Shown here piece after piece: positions 7,476 through 14,227 of a DNA stretch of 23,081 bases. A program made the position numbers and the translations under genes. This DNA is from UBA5862 sp002408105 (GTDB lineage Bacteria; Pseudomonadota; Gammaproteobacteria; Pseudomonadales; UBA5862), in NCBI GenBank assembly GCA_034189125.1, contig JAXHVB010000003.1, positions 1 to 23,081 on the forward strand. Reading direction: 5' to 3'. Position 1 is the stretch's first letter. The number at the start of each line of letters is the position of its first letter. The notes under the pieces were generated by a model, which was not told the origin of the DNA, did no database searches, and was given only the letters and a program-made list of their open reading frames with translations.

Positions 7476-7931
7476 TCAGTTCACCGACTCGAGGAGAAAC
7501 TGCCCGATCAACTCTTCCAGCACAATGGCGGATTGGGTGTTGGTGAGGCGCTCTCCGGCCTGTATCGCCTGCTCTTCGGCCCCAATGGACAAGCCGATGT
7601 ACTGCTCTCCCAGCAGGCCTTGGGTGAGGATGGCAGCGGTGCTGTCGACTGGAATGGGCGGCGCGCTGCGCAGAATGTCGAGCTCGACCCGTGCCACGTA
7701 CCAGTCGGGGTCGAGCTTGATGGCTGCGACCTCCCCGATTTGCACTCCGGCGATGGTGACCCTGCTGCGTGGCTTGAGTGCACCGATGTTGTCGAATTCG
7801 GCAACGACTCGGTAGGTTTCGCCCTTCCCGTTGGGCGTTAATCCGCTCACTTGAAAGGCGAGGGCAAACAGCGAAAGCACGCCGGCAACCAGAAAGATTC
7901 CAACGGCGATTTCGAGGGTGCGGCTGTTCAT
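7476..7931 (-). CDS. mlaD: MCE-domain lipid transport subunit MlaD
   Basis: A 151-residue inner-membrane protein with an N-terminal anchor (about residues 7-29, EIAVGIFLVAGVLSLFALAF) and one periplasmic MCE domain (about 38-115). MlaD forms a hexameric ring on the MlaE permease with a hydrophobic pore through which phospholipids pass. MCE hallmarks are EFDNIGALKPRSRVTIAGVQIGEV at 45-68 and LTQGLLGEQYIGLSIG around 102-117. The C-terminal part is short, ending about 35 residues after the MCE domain, close to Pseudomonas-type lengths and shorter than E. coli MlaD. It starts 3 bases after mlaE. Confidence 0.96.
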   Translation of the reverse strand: MNSRTLEIAVGIFLVAGVLSLFALAFQVSGLTPNGKGETYRVVAEFDNIGALKPRSRVTIAGVQIGEVAAIKLDPDWYVARVELDILRSAPPIPVDSTAAILTQGLLGEQYIGLSIGAEEQAIQAGERLTNTQSAIVLEELIGQFLLESVN

Positions 7932-7934
7932 TGA

Positions 7935-8717
7935 TCAAATATCCCCAAACATGACGGCGGTCAGCACGAAATCGAGCCAGAGCACCGCCAAGGAGCCATA
8001 TACGACGGTGCGGGTGGTGGCCCTGCTGATGCCTTCCGAGGTCGGCACGCAGGCATACCCTTGGCTGACGGCGATCCAGGTGACCACCAGAGCAAAGACG
8101 GCGCTCTTGATCACGCCGTTGATCACATCCTCGCGGAATGAGACGGCGCTTTGCATGTTGGTCCAGAAAGTGCCTTCGTGGACCCCAAGCCATTCGACGC
8201 CCACCAGCATGCCGCCCCAGACGCCGACCAGGCAAAAGATGACGCTGAGCAGGGGCATCGAGATGAACCCGGCCAACAGCCGGGGCGCAACGATGCGGCG
8301 CAGCGGGTCAACCCCGATCATTTCCATGCTCGAGAGCTGCTCGGTGGCTTTCATCAGGCCGATCTCCGCCGTGAGGGCCGATCCTGCCCGGCCAGCGAAC
8401 AGCAGGGCGGTTACCACCGGCCCGAGCTCCCGCGTGAGGCTGAGGGCCACCAACTGCCCGACTGCGGACTCGGTGCCGTAATCAGCAAGGATGGTGTAGC
8501 CCTGCAGGCCAAGCACCATGCCGATGAACAGGCCGGAAACGACAATGATTGCCACGGAAAGTACGCCCACCGAATACAGTTGGCGAACCAGCAGCGGCAA
8601 GCCACGCACCGGGTGAGGGACCCCCCACAGCGACTGCGCCAACAAAACGCCGGCTCGCCCGAGTGCGGCGAAAAGTTCGATGGTGCTGCGGCCCCAGCGT
8701 TGTAGGTGGTGGATCAT
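7935..8717 (-). CDS. mlaE: Phospholipid ABC transporter permease MlaE
   Basis: This 260-residue membrane protein of the MlaE/YrbE permease family forms the dimeric channel core of MlaFEDB. Family segments include the amphipathic N-terminus, GVLSVAIIVVSGLFIGMVLGLQGY (about 51-74), the loop LTRELGPVVTALLFAGRAGSALTAEIGLMKATEQLSSMEMIGVDP (about 93-137) with its typical EIG and E-L/M-M-G-V-D-P motifs, and hydrophobic segments to the C-terminus. The start ATG overlaps the mlaF stop by four bases (ATGA), a normal arrangement for coupled translation of permease and ATPase. The gene ends 3 bases before mlaD. Confidence 0.97.
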   Translation of the reverse strand: MIHHLQRWGRSTIELFAALGRAGVLLAQSLWGVPHPVRGLPLLVRQLYSVGVLSVAIIVVSGLFIGMVLGLQGYTILADYGTESAVGQLVALSLTRELGPVVTALLFAGRAGSALTAEIGLMKATEQLSSMEMIGVDPLRRIVAPRLLAGFISMPLLSVIFCLVGVWGGMLVGVEWLGVHEGTFWTNMQSAVSFREDVINGVIKSAVFALVVTWIAVSQGYACVPTSEGISRATTRTVVYGSLAVLWLDFVLTAVMFGDI

Positions 8718-9532
8718 GATGCCACCGGTTCGGTCAGGTCACTGTAGTAACTGGGCGCGGGGTAGTGGAACGGAACGGGGCCGTCTGGCGAGCCCTCAAG
8801 GAACTGGCGGAGCCGCGGCGAGTCCAGCTCTTGGAGTTCTTGCGGCGCGCCTTGCCCGATCACCTGGCCGTCTGCGATCACATAGACGTAGTCGGCGATG
8901 CCCAGGGTCTCGTGTACATCGTGGGACACGATCACCGAGGTGATTCCGAGCGCGTCGTTCAGTCGCTTGATCAGCTGCACCAGCACCCCCATGGAAATGG
9001 GGTCCTGGCCTGCAAAGGGTTCGTCGTACAGCATCAACTCCGGGTCCAGCACGATCGCGCGGGCCAGCGCGGCGCGGCGCGCCATGCCACCGGACAGCTC
9101 GCTCGGCATCAACTGGTGGGCGCCGCGCAAACCCACAGCGTGGAGCTTCATCAGCACGAGGTCGCGGACCATGTCTTCGGGCAGGTCGGTGTGCACGCGC
9201 AGGGGGAATGCGACGTTCTCATACACCGACAGGTCGGTGAACAGGGCGCCACTCTGAAACAGCATGCCCATGCGCCGCCGCGCTGAGAAGAGCTGCCGCC
9301 GGCGCAGCCTGGGCAGATCGATGCCATCAAAGTGCACAGTGCCGCTGGCGGGGCGCAATTGCGCCGTGATCATGCGCAGCAGGGTGGTTTTACCGCAGCC
9401 GCTGGGTCCCATGATTGCGGTAATCTTGCCCCGGGCGATGTCGCAGTCGATGCCGTCGAAAATCCTGCGTTCACCGCGGCGAAAGTGCAGTCCACGGACT
9501 TTGACGAGGCTGTCCTGCTGGTAGGCGGTCAA
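8714..9532 (-). CDS. mlaF: Phospholipid ABC transporter ATPase MlaF
   Basis: A 272-residue ABC ATPase that powers MlaFEDB. Visible motifs are the Walker A GPSGCGKTT at 42-50, Q-loop LFQSGALFTD at 91-100, signature LSGGM at 146-150, Walker B ELMLYDEPF at 165-173 and the switch histidine H204. The C-terminal tail RLRQFLEGSPDGPVPFHYPA is specific to MlaF and docks MlaB/partner MlaF in known structures. No ATG lies near the expected N-terminus. The TTG at 9532 is chosen because it gives the normal ~270-residue length and has AAGG about 8 bases upstream. The gene is the first of the minus-strand run and is divergent from yrbG. Confidence 0.95.
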   Translation of the reverse strand: MTAYQQDSLVKVRGLHFRRGERRIFDGIDCDIARGKITAIMGPSGCGKTTLLRMITAQLRPASGTVHFDGIDLPRLRRRQLFSARRRMGMLFQSGALFTDLSVYENVAFPLRVHTDLPEDMVRDLVLMKLHAVGLRGAHQLMPSELSGGMARRAALARAIVLDPELMLYDEPFAGQDPISMGVLVQLIKRLNDALGITSVIVSHDVHETLGIADYVYVIADGQVIGQGAPQELQELDSPRLRQFLEGSPDGPVPFHYPAPSYYSDLTEPVAS

Positions 9533-9583
9533 TGCGGGTGGCCTTGGGGTCCGGGCTGCTCGGACGGCTGAAAATGGGGGCAG

Positions 9584-9612
9584 AGTATAGCGTGCAGGCC
9601 GTGCCTGACCAA
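9584..9612 (-). promoter_or_regulatory. Putative sigma-70-type promoter of the mla-ibaG-murA-his run
   Basis: On the minus strand TTGGTC (9612-9607) is separated by exactly 17 bases from TATACT (9589-9584). A transcript starting near 9577 would have a leader of about 45 bases before the mlaF TTG at 9532. It is the only convincing promoter upstream of the ten minus-strand genes. Confidence 0.5.
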
Positions 9613-9620
9613 CTGGCTGC

Positions 9621-9647
9621 TTGGGCGCGCAGCGGTTGGCGTATACT
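9621..9647 (+). promoter_or_regulatory. Putative promoter of the yrbG-kds-lpt run
   Basis: TATACT at 9642-9647 is a good -10 hexamer, with TTGGGC at 9621-9626 as a possible -35 at a short 15-base spacing. Transcription would begin near 9654, about 60 bases before the yrbG ATG. It faces away from the mlaF promoter, and the two -35 regions lie only about 9 bases apart. Confidence 0.4.
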
Positions 9648-9714
9648 ACTCGGCTTTTGTCTGGGTCGCAGGGCCCGCACTCCACTGCCTGCTTGGGTCG
9701 GATTGAGTCGTTTT

Positions 9715-10686
9715 ATGTGGGTCGCATTGGTCGTTGTCATTGGCAGTTTGCTGGTGCTTGCGTGGAGCGCGGACCGCTTTATCGAGGGCGCCGCGGCCTG
9801 TGCGGGGGGGCTTGGCATGTCGCCCATGCTCATCGGCATGACGCTGGTGTCCGTCGGCACTTCGGCGCCCGAAATCTTGGTGTCGCTGATGGCGGCGATG
9901 GCCGGCGCATCGCAGTTGGCCATTGGCAATGCTGTGGGTTCGAACATTGCCAATCTGGGGCTGGTGCTTGGAGTGACCATTTGCGTGGCGCCCGTGGTGA
10001 TCCGCCCCTGGATTTTGCGCAAGGAGCTGCCGATCCTGTTGGCGGTGACCTGTGGCTCGGCGGTCGTGTTTTTCGACCTGGACCTCGACCGCAGCGATGC
10101 ACTCCTACTGGTGGCGGGCCTTTGTGCAGTGCTGTACCTGTTGGCGACCGAGCGTGGCCGCGACGGCCCCTTTCTCGAAGAGGTGCTGGAGGAAGAGAAA
10201 GAGGTGATTGCGCTGCCGGACCTGCCCCTGCCGAAGGCGTTGGCCACGGCGCTCGGCGGGCTGGTGCTGCTGTTGGCCAGTTCCCGGGCTTTGGTGTGGG
10301 GTGCCACCAGCATTGCGCAGGCGTTCGGTATCAGTGAATTGGTGATTGGCCTGACGGTCATTGCCGTGGGCACCAGCCTGCCCGAGCTCGCTGCCAGCGT
10401 CGCGAGCGCGCTCAAGGGCCACCACGACATTGCCCTTGGCAATGTGCTTGGTTCTAATATATTCAATCTGCTGTTGGTGCTGTTGCCGCCTGCCCTGATG
10501 GGTACGACGGTGCTCGAAGGGGAGTTCATCTGGCGGGACTTCGGCAGCATGTTCCTGTTGACCATGGCACTGCTGCTGTTCGCGTACGGATTCCGACGCG
10601 AGCCGGTGCTGCGGGCGCCCGAGGGTGTACTCTTGCTTCTAGGCTATTTTGTGTACACCTTGACACTGCTGTTCGCCCAACCATGA
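9715..10686 (+). CDS. yrbG: CaCA-family sodium/calcium-type antiporter YrbG
   Basis: This 323-residue inner-membrane protein has the two inverted alpha-repeats of the Ca2+/cation antiporter family. Repeat 1 carries VGTSAPE at 47-53 and GNAVGSNIANLGLVLG at 71-86; repeat 2 carries VGTSLPE at 218-224 and GNVLGSNIFNLLLVL at 242-256. A short acidic cytoplasmic loop (EEVLEEEKE, 155-163) separates them. Hydrophobic segments fill the rest, consistent with about ten membrane spans. The transported ion in this subfamily is not established here. The ATG at 9715 gives the expected length (E. coli YrbG 325) though its ribosome-binding site is weak; the upstream in-frame extension to 9532 lacks similarity. 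It heads the kds-lpt run as in E. coli. Confidence 0.95.
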   Translation: MWVALVVVIGSLLVLAWSADRFIEGAAACAGGLGMSPMLIGMTLVSVGTSAPEILVSLMAAMAGASQLAIGNAVGSNIANLGLVLGVTICVAPVVIRPWILRKELPILLAVTCGSAVVFFDLDLDRSDALLLVAGLCAVLYLLATERGRDGPFLEEVLEEEKEVIALPDLPLPKALATALGGLVLLLASSRALVWGATSIAQAFGISELVIGLTVIAVGTSLPELAASVASALKGHHDIALGNVLGSNIFNLLLVLLPPALMGTTVLEGEFIWRDFGSMFLLTMALLLFAYGFRREPVLRAPEGVLLLLGYFVYTLTLLFAQP

Positions 10687-10705
10687 GCCATGAGGCCGCA
10701 CCACC

Positions 10706-11680
10706 ATGACCGATGCCGACCAGTTGCAGGGGGCGGGGCTGCGCACCCTTGACATCGAAATCCGTGCCCTTGAAGGACTGCGAGGCCGCATTGGCGCTGA
10801 CTTTGTCCGCGCCTGTCACCTCATGCTGGATTGTCCCGGGCGGGTGGTGGTCACTGGCATGGGAAAGTCGGGACACATCGCCAACAAAATCTCGGCAACC
10901 CTTGCCAGCACCGGCACCCCTGCGTTTTTCGTGCATCCAGGTGAAGCCAGCCATGGTGACCTGGGCATGATCACCGGCCAGGACGTGGTGCTGGCGCTTT
11001 CGAATTCAGGCTCAACGGCCGAGGTTCTGGCGATCGTACCCTTGATCAAGCGCATGAACGCGCGCCTGATCGCAATGACGGGGGCGCCGAACTCCCAGCT
11101 CGCGCGCACCGCAGAAGTGCACTTGAACGTTGCGGTCGAAGAGGAGGCCTGTCCGTTGGGACTCGCGCCGACGTCCAGCACCACGGCGGCGTTGGCGATG
11201 GGTGATGCCCTGGCCGTCGCGCTGCTTGGGGCGCGCGGCTTCACCGCGGAAGACTTTGCCTTTTCGCACCCCGGGGGGCGGCTGGGCCGACGCCTGTTGT
11301 TGACAGTCGCTGACGTCATGCACAGCGGGGCGGGCGTGCCCGCGGTTCGCGCAGACTGCCTGGTGCGCGACGCCTTGGTCGAGATCGGCTCCAAAGGTTT
11401 TGGGCTCACTGCGGTGTTGGACGGCGAAGGGTGCCTAGTGGGCGTGTTTACGGATGGGGACCTGCGACGCAGCCTGGACTGCGGAGTCGATGTGCGGGCC
11501 ACGCGAATCGGCGACGTCATGACCCGTGGGGGGAAGACCGCAGTTGCTGGAGAGCTGGCGGTGGATGCCCTGCAGCGCATGGAAGCCGCCCACATCATGG
11601 CCCTGTTGGTGGTGGACGCTGACCGCCGGCCTGTTGGCGTGGTGCACATGCACGACCTTGTGCGTGCGGGGGTGACATGA
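10706..11680 (+). CDS. kdsD: D-arabinose 5-phosphate isomerase
   Basis: The 324-residue enzyme converts ribulose 5-phosphate to arabinose 5-phosphate, the first step towards Kdo of LPS. It has an N-terminal SIS sugar-isomerase domain (about 35-185) with VTGMGKSGH at 49-57 (K54 a conserved lysine), HPGEASHGDLG at 77-87, ALSNSGSTAE at 97-106 and FSHPGGRLGRRLL at 186-198 (H188 a likely catalytic histidine). Two CBS domains fill the C-terminus (about 200-260 and 270-324). Length and architecture match KdsD rather than GutQ-like single copies elsewhere. The ATG at 10706 follows GAGG. It is 19 bases after yrbG and overlaps kdsC by ATGA. Confidence 0.97.
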   Translation: MTDADQLQGAGLRTLDIEIRALEGLRGRIGADFVRACHLMLDCPGRVVVTGMGKSGHIANKISATLASTGTPAFFVHPGEASHGDLGMITGQDVVLALSNSGSTAEVLAIVPLIKRMNARLIAMTGAPNSQLARTAEVHLNVAVEEEACPLGLAPTSSTTAALAMGDALAVALLGARGFTAEDFAFSHPGGRLGRRLLLTVADVMHSGAGVPAVRADCLVRDALVEIGSKGFGLTAVLDGEGCLVGVFTDGDLRRSLDCGVDVRATRIGDVMTRGGKTAVAGELAVDALQRMEAAHIMALLVVDADRRPVGVVHMHDLVRAGVT

Positions 11681-12240
11681 GCGGGGCTGTCAAAGGCGCA
11701 ATGGCGAAGGTGCCGCCCGAGCTGGTCGAGCGCCTTCGCTCGATTCGGCTGTTGGGCCTGGACGTCGACGGAGTGCTGACCGACGGGCGGGTGTATTTCC
11801 ATGGGGATGGCTCTGAGAGCAAGGCGTTCAACATCCTCGATGGCCATGGCCTCAAAATGCTGCAGCGTTGCAACATCGAGGTCGCCATCATCAGTGGGCG
11901 CCGTTCGGGGGCGGTGCGCCAGCGCGCCGCCGAATTGAGCATCCAGGCGTTGTATGAAGGCTGTGGCGACAAGCAAGCGCAGATGCGCACATTGTTGCAG
12001 CGTCGTGGCCTGAGTCCAGACCAGGCCGCCTACATGGGTGACGATCTTCCGGACGTGCCCGTGATGCGTTTCGTGGGCCTGGGCCTCACCGTTGCCAATG
12101 CACACCCGGGTGTCATTTCCGTGGCCGACTGGTGCAGCCTTCGACGGGGCGGCGAGGGTGCGGTGCGTGAGGCCTGTGATCTGCTTCTGGCCGGGCAAGG
12201 GCACCTCGACGAGCTGTTGCGCGAGGCGGGCTGCCCATGA
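11677..12240 (+). CDS. kdsC: 3-deoxy-D-manno-octulosonate 8-phosphate phosphatase
   Basis: This 187-residue HAD phosphatase removes phosphate from Kdo 8-phosphate to release Kdo. It is a small C0-type HAD protein without a cap domain, acting as a tetramer. The motifs are LGLDVDGVLTDG from residue 26 (D29 nucleophile, D31 acid/base), IISGRRS at 71-77, a lysine in GCGDKQAQ (K99), and YMGDDLPD from 119 (D122 and D123 for Mg2+). The first ATG overlaps the kdsD stop by four bases and the stop overlaps the lptC start by four bases (ATGA twice), so the three genes are probably translationally coupled. Confidence 0.97.
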   Translation: MSGAVKGAMAKVPPELVERLRSIRLLGLDVDGVLTDGRVYFHGDGSESKAFNILDGHGLKMLQRCNIEVAIISGRRSGAVRQRAAELSIQALYEGCGDKQAQMRTLLQRRGLSPDQAAYMGDDLPDVPVMRFVGLGLTVANAHPGVISVADWCSLRRGGEGAVREACDLLLAGQGHLDELLREAGCP

Positions 12241-12851
12241 TCAGCAGAGTTCCTGGCTGGCTACAGCGGCTGTTTGGCGTGCCCGCACTCGGCGCTGTGG
12301 TTGTGGCAATGGGCATCGTGTTGTTGGTGTGGTTTCGCTGGTCGGGGGTGGAAGAGCATGCGGTCGCGCCAGCCGCGGTGGACCTTCAGGCCCCGGATTT
12401 TTACATGAGTGGCGTTGAACAGCGCCGCTACACGGAGGAAGGCCAGCAAGACTACCGGCTCGTGGCGGCGCATTGGGAGAGGCCGAGGGGTGCACGGCAC
12501 AGCCAATTGGTGCAGCTTCAATTCTGGCTCGGCCCAGCAGCGGGGGCCGCGCAGGGCTTTCGGGCCGAGGCCGCCTCCGGCACCTTGTACGCTGAGGTGG
12601 ATCGCCTGAATTTGAACGGCGGCGTGGCCTTTTGGCAGCCCTTGCCGGGCGGGCTTGAGCGCCGATTCAGAACGGCTGCCCTGGACGTACAGCTGGACAC
12701 GCGTGAAGCGCACGGCACGGATCCGGTCGAGCTGACGGCGCCGGGCGCATGGATTTGGGGCGAGGGCGTTGAAGCAGACCTGACCCAAGGCAGGTTCTCG
12801 ATTCTCGGCCGTGTGCGCGCGGAACACCAATGGGTGGCTGGTGGGCAGTAG
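12237..12851 (+). CDS. lptC: LPS export protein LptC
   Basis: A 204-residue bitopic inner-membrane protein that receives LPS from LptB2FG and passes it to LptA across the periplasm. There is one membrane segment near residues 16-33 (LGAVVVAMGIVLLVWFRW), then the periplasmic jellyroll beginning DLQAPDFYMSGVEQRRYTEEG (about 49-69), which is the characteristic LptC opening. LptC proteins vary widely in sequence, so position between kdsC and lptA strengthens the call. It starts at the ATGA overlap with kdsC and overlaps the proposed lptA start by 11 bases. Confidence 0.93.
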   Translation: MISRVPGWLQRLFGVPALGAVVVAMGIVLLVWFRWSGVEEHAVAPAAVDLQAPDFYMSGVEQRRYTEEGQQDYRLVAAHWERPRGARHSQLVQLQFWLGPAAGAAQGFRAEAASGTLYAEVDRLNLNGGVAFWQPLPGGLERRFRTAALDVQLDTREAHGTDPVELTAPGAWIWGEGVEADLTQGRFSILGRVRAEHQWVAGGQ

Positions 12852-13386
12852 GGTATGGGACCGGCGTTGTGGCCTCTGGCTGCTGGTCCTTGGCCTACTT
12901 GGGTTGGCCCCACGCGTGGGTGCCTTGCCAGAGGACGGCGCCCAGCCGGTGGAGATCGCCGCAGACCGGGTCGAACTGGATCAGCGGGCCGGAGAGGCAC
13001 GTTATCTGGGCCGGGTGGTGGTCACCCAGGGTTCGCTGCGCATCGAGGCGGACCAGGTCCGGATTCGCAGCGACGCGAACGGCCTGAAGGCCGTAGAGGC
13101 AGATGGCGATCCTGCACGCTACCGGCAGCTGGTGGCCACCGAAGCCGGTGGTGAAGACCAGGAATTAAGCGGCAGCGCGGCGCGCATCCTGTATCAGGCC
13201 GACGAGCGCACCATCATACTGGAAGGCAATGCCCAGCTGCGCCAGGGCGGACACTGGTTTTCGGCTGGGCGCATCCTGTTCGATGTCGGTGCGCGCCAAC
13301 TGCAGGCCACTGCCGATCCAGCGCAGGCCGGCACCGACGGCCGGGTGCGCTTGGTGTTGCCCCCGCCCCAGGCGAGGGCGCCTTGA
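12841..13386 (+). CDS. lptA: Periplasmic LPS bridge protein LptA (LptH)
   Basis: This OstA-domain protein of about 181 residues forms the beta-jellyroll bridge that carries LPS from LptC to LptD. A signal peptide (WLLVLGLLGLAPRVGA) is followed by PVEIAADRVELDQRAGEARYLGRVVVTQGSLRIEADQVRI, the standard LptA opening. Later it has a GSAARILYQADERTIILEGNAQLRQGG strand pair. No ATG fits. The GTG at 12841 is chosen because it leaves a normal n-region before the signal peptide and has GGTGG just upstream; a GTG at 12811 in the same frame would lengthen the leader by 10 residues. It overlaps the end of lptC and the start of lptB. Confidence 0.92.
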   Translation: MGSRVWDRRCGLWLLVLGLLGLAPRVGALPEDGAQPVEIAADRVELDQRAGEARYLGRVVVTQGSLRIEADQVRIRSDANGLKAVEADGDPARYRQLVATEAGGEDQELSGSAARILYQADERTIILEGNAQLRQGGHWFSAGRILFDVGARQLQATADPAQAGTDGRVRLVLPPPQARAP

Positions 13387-14120
13387 GCGCGGCCCCAAGC
13401 CGGCTGATTGCGGAGCACCTGGCCAAGCGCTACCGCAAGCGTGAGGTCATCCGGGACTTGTCCCTTGAGGTGTCCAGTGGCGAGGTGGTTGGCCTGCTGG
13501 GCCCAAATGGGGCCGGCAAGACGACCTGCTTTTACATGCTGGTGGGCCTGCTGCCACTGGATGCGGGGCACATCCACATCGATGGTGTAGACGTCAGCCG
13601 CATGCCGGTTCACCGCAGGGCGCGCTTGGGTCTTGGCTACCTCCCTCAGGAGGCCTCGGTGTTTCGCGGCCTGAGTGTTGCGGACAACATCAAAGCCGTA
13701 CTTGAACAGCGCCCTGACCTCGACGCCGCAGGGCGGCGTCGACGCCTCAGTGAGCTGCTGGAAGAGTTTCACATCGGCCACATTCGTGACAGCCTCGGGA
13801 TGGCGCTGTCTGGTGGTGAGCGGCGCCGGGTTGAGATTGCCCGTGCCTTGGCGATGGAGCCGCGGTTCATGCTGTTGGACGAGCCGTTTGCGGGTGTCGA
13901 CCCGATCTCCGTTGATGACATCAAGGCCATCATTCGCCACTTGCAGACCCGTGGCATTGGTGTCCTCATCACTGACCACAACGTACGCGAGACCCTCGAT
14001 ATCTGCGAGCGGGCCTATATTGTGAGTGACGGGGGCGTTATTGCTGCGGGCTCGGCCGTCGATATAATGGCAGACCAACGTGTTCGCGACGTGTATCTTG
14101 GTGCGGATTTTCGCCTTTGA
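13383..14120 (+). CDS. lptB: LPS export ABC transporter ATPase LptB
   Basis: The 245-residue ATPase drives LptB2FG, which extracts LPS from the inner membrane. It is close to family consensus: Walker A LLGPNGAGKTT at 38-48, YLPQEASVFRGLSV at 86-99 (Q89 in the Q-loop), LSGGERRRVEIARAL at 142-156, Walker B FMLLDEPFAGVDPIS at 162-176, H199 in ITDHNVRETL, and the ending VYLGADFRL. The start is TTG at 13383, overlapping the lptA TGA stop (TTGA), with GAGG about 7 bases upstream; no ATG or GTG gives the normal N-terminus. LptF and LptG are not in the window, as is usual. Confidence 0.97.
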   Translation: MSAAPSRLIAEHLAKRYRKREVIRDLSLEVSSGEVVGLLGPNGAGKTTCFYMLVGLLPLDAGHIHIDGVDVSRMPVHRRARLGLGYLPQEASVFRGLSVADNIKAVLEQRPDLDAAGRRRRLSELLEEFHIGHIRDSLGMALSGGERRRVEIARALAMEPRFMLLDEPFAGVDPISVDDIKAIIRHLQTRGIGVLITDHNVRETLDICERAYIVSDGGVIAAGSAVDIMADQRVRDVYLGADFRL

Positions 14121-14227
14121 GTCGTGCGGCACCGCACCCGGGCCGCTGCTGCGAACTGCGCGCAGGGGGTCTGAGGTCGGCGCACCAGCACCGCCGTATT
14201 GCTGTAAACCGAGTCACCGATGAATAG
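14121..14227 (+). other. lptB-rpoN spacer with two small inverted repeats
   Basis: This 107-base spacer holds GTGCGG/CCGCAC (14124-14129 and 14132-14137, 2-base centre) and CTGCG/CGCAG (14149-14153 and 14161-14165, 7-base loop). No T-run follows either, so neither looks like an intrinsic terminator. I see no strong promoter, and the rpoN ATG lacks a clear Shine-Dalgarno. Confidence 0.45.

Noticed and set aside
9471..10565. 364-codon minus-strand frame opposite yrbG
   Set aside because: Low-complexity Ser/Pro/Thr-rich shadow of a clear membrane antiporter gene.
10816..12204. 462-codon open frame on the minus strand
   Set aside because: It is antisense to kdsD and kdsC, rich in Pro, Ser, Thr and Arg, and matches nothing.
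14188..14205. Possible sigma-54 site before rpoN (AGCAC...TTGCT)
   Set aside because: The GG/GC spacing is two bases too long and the upstream GG is missing, so it does not fit a -24/-12 promoter.
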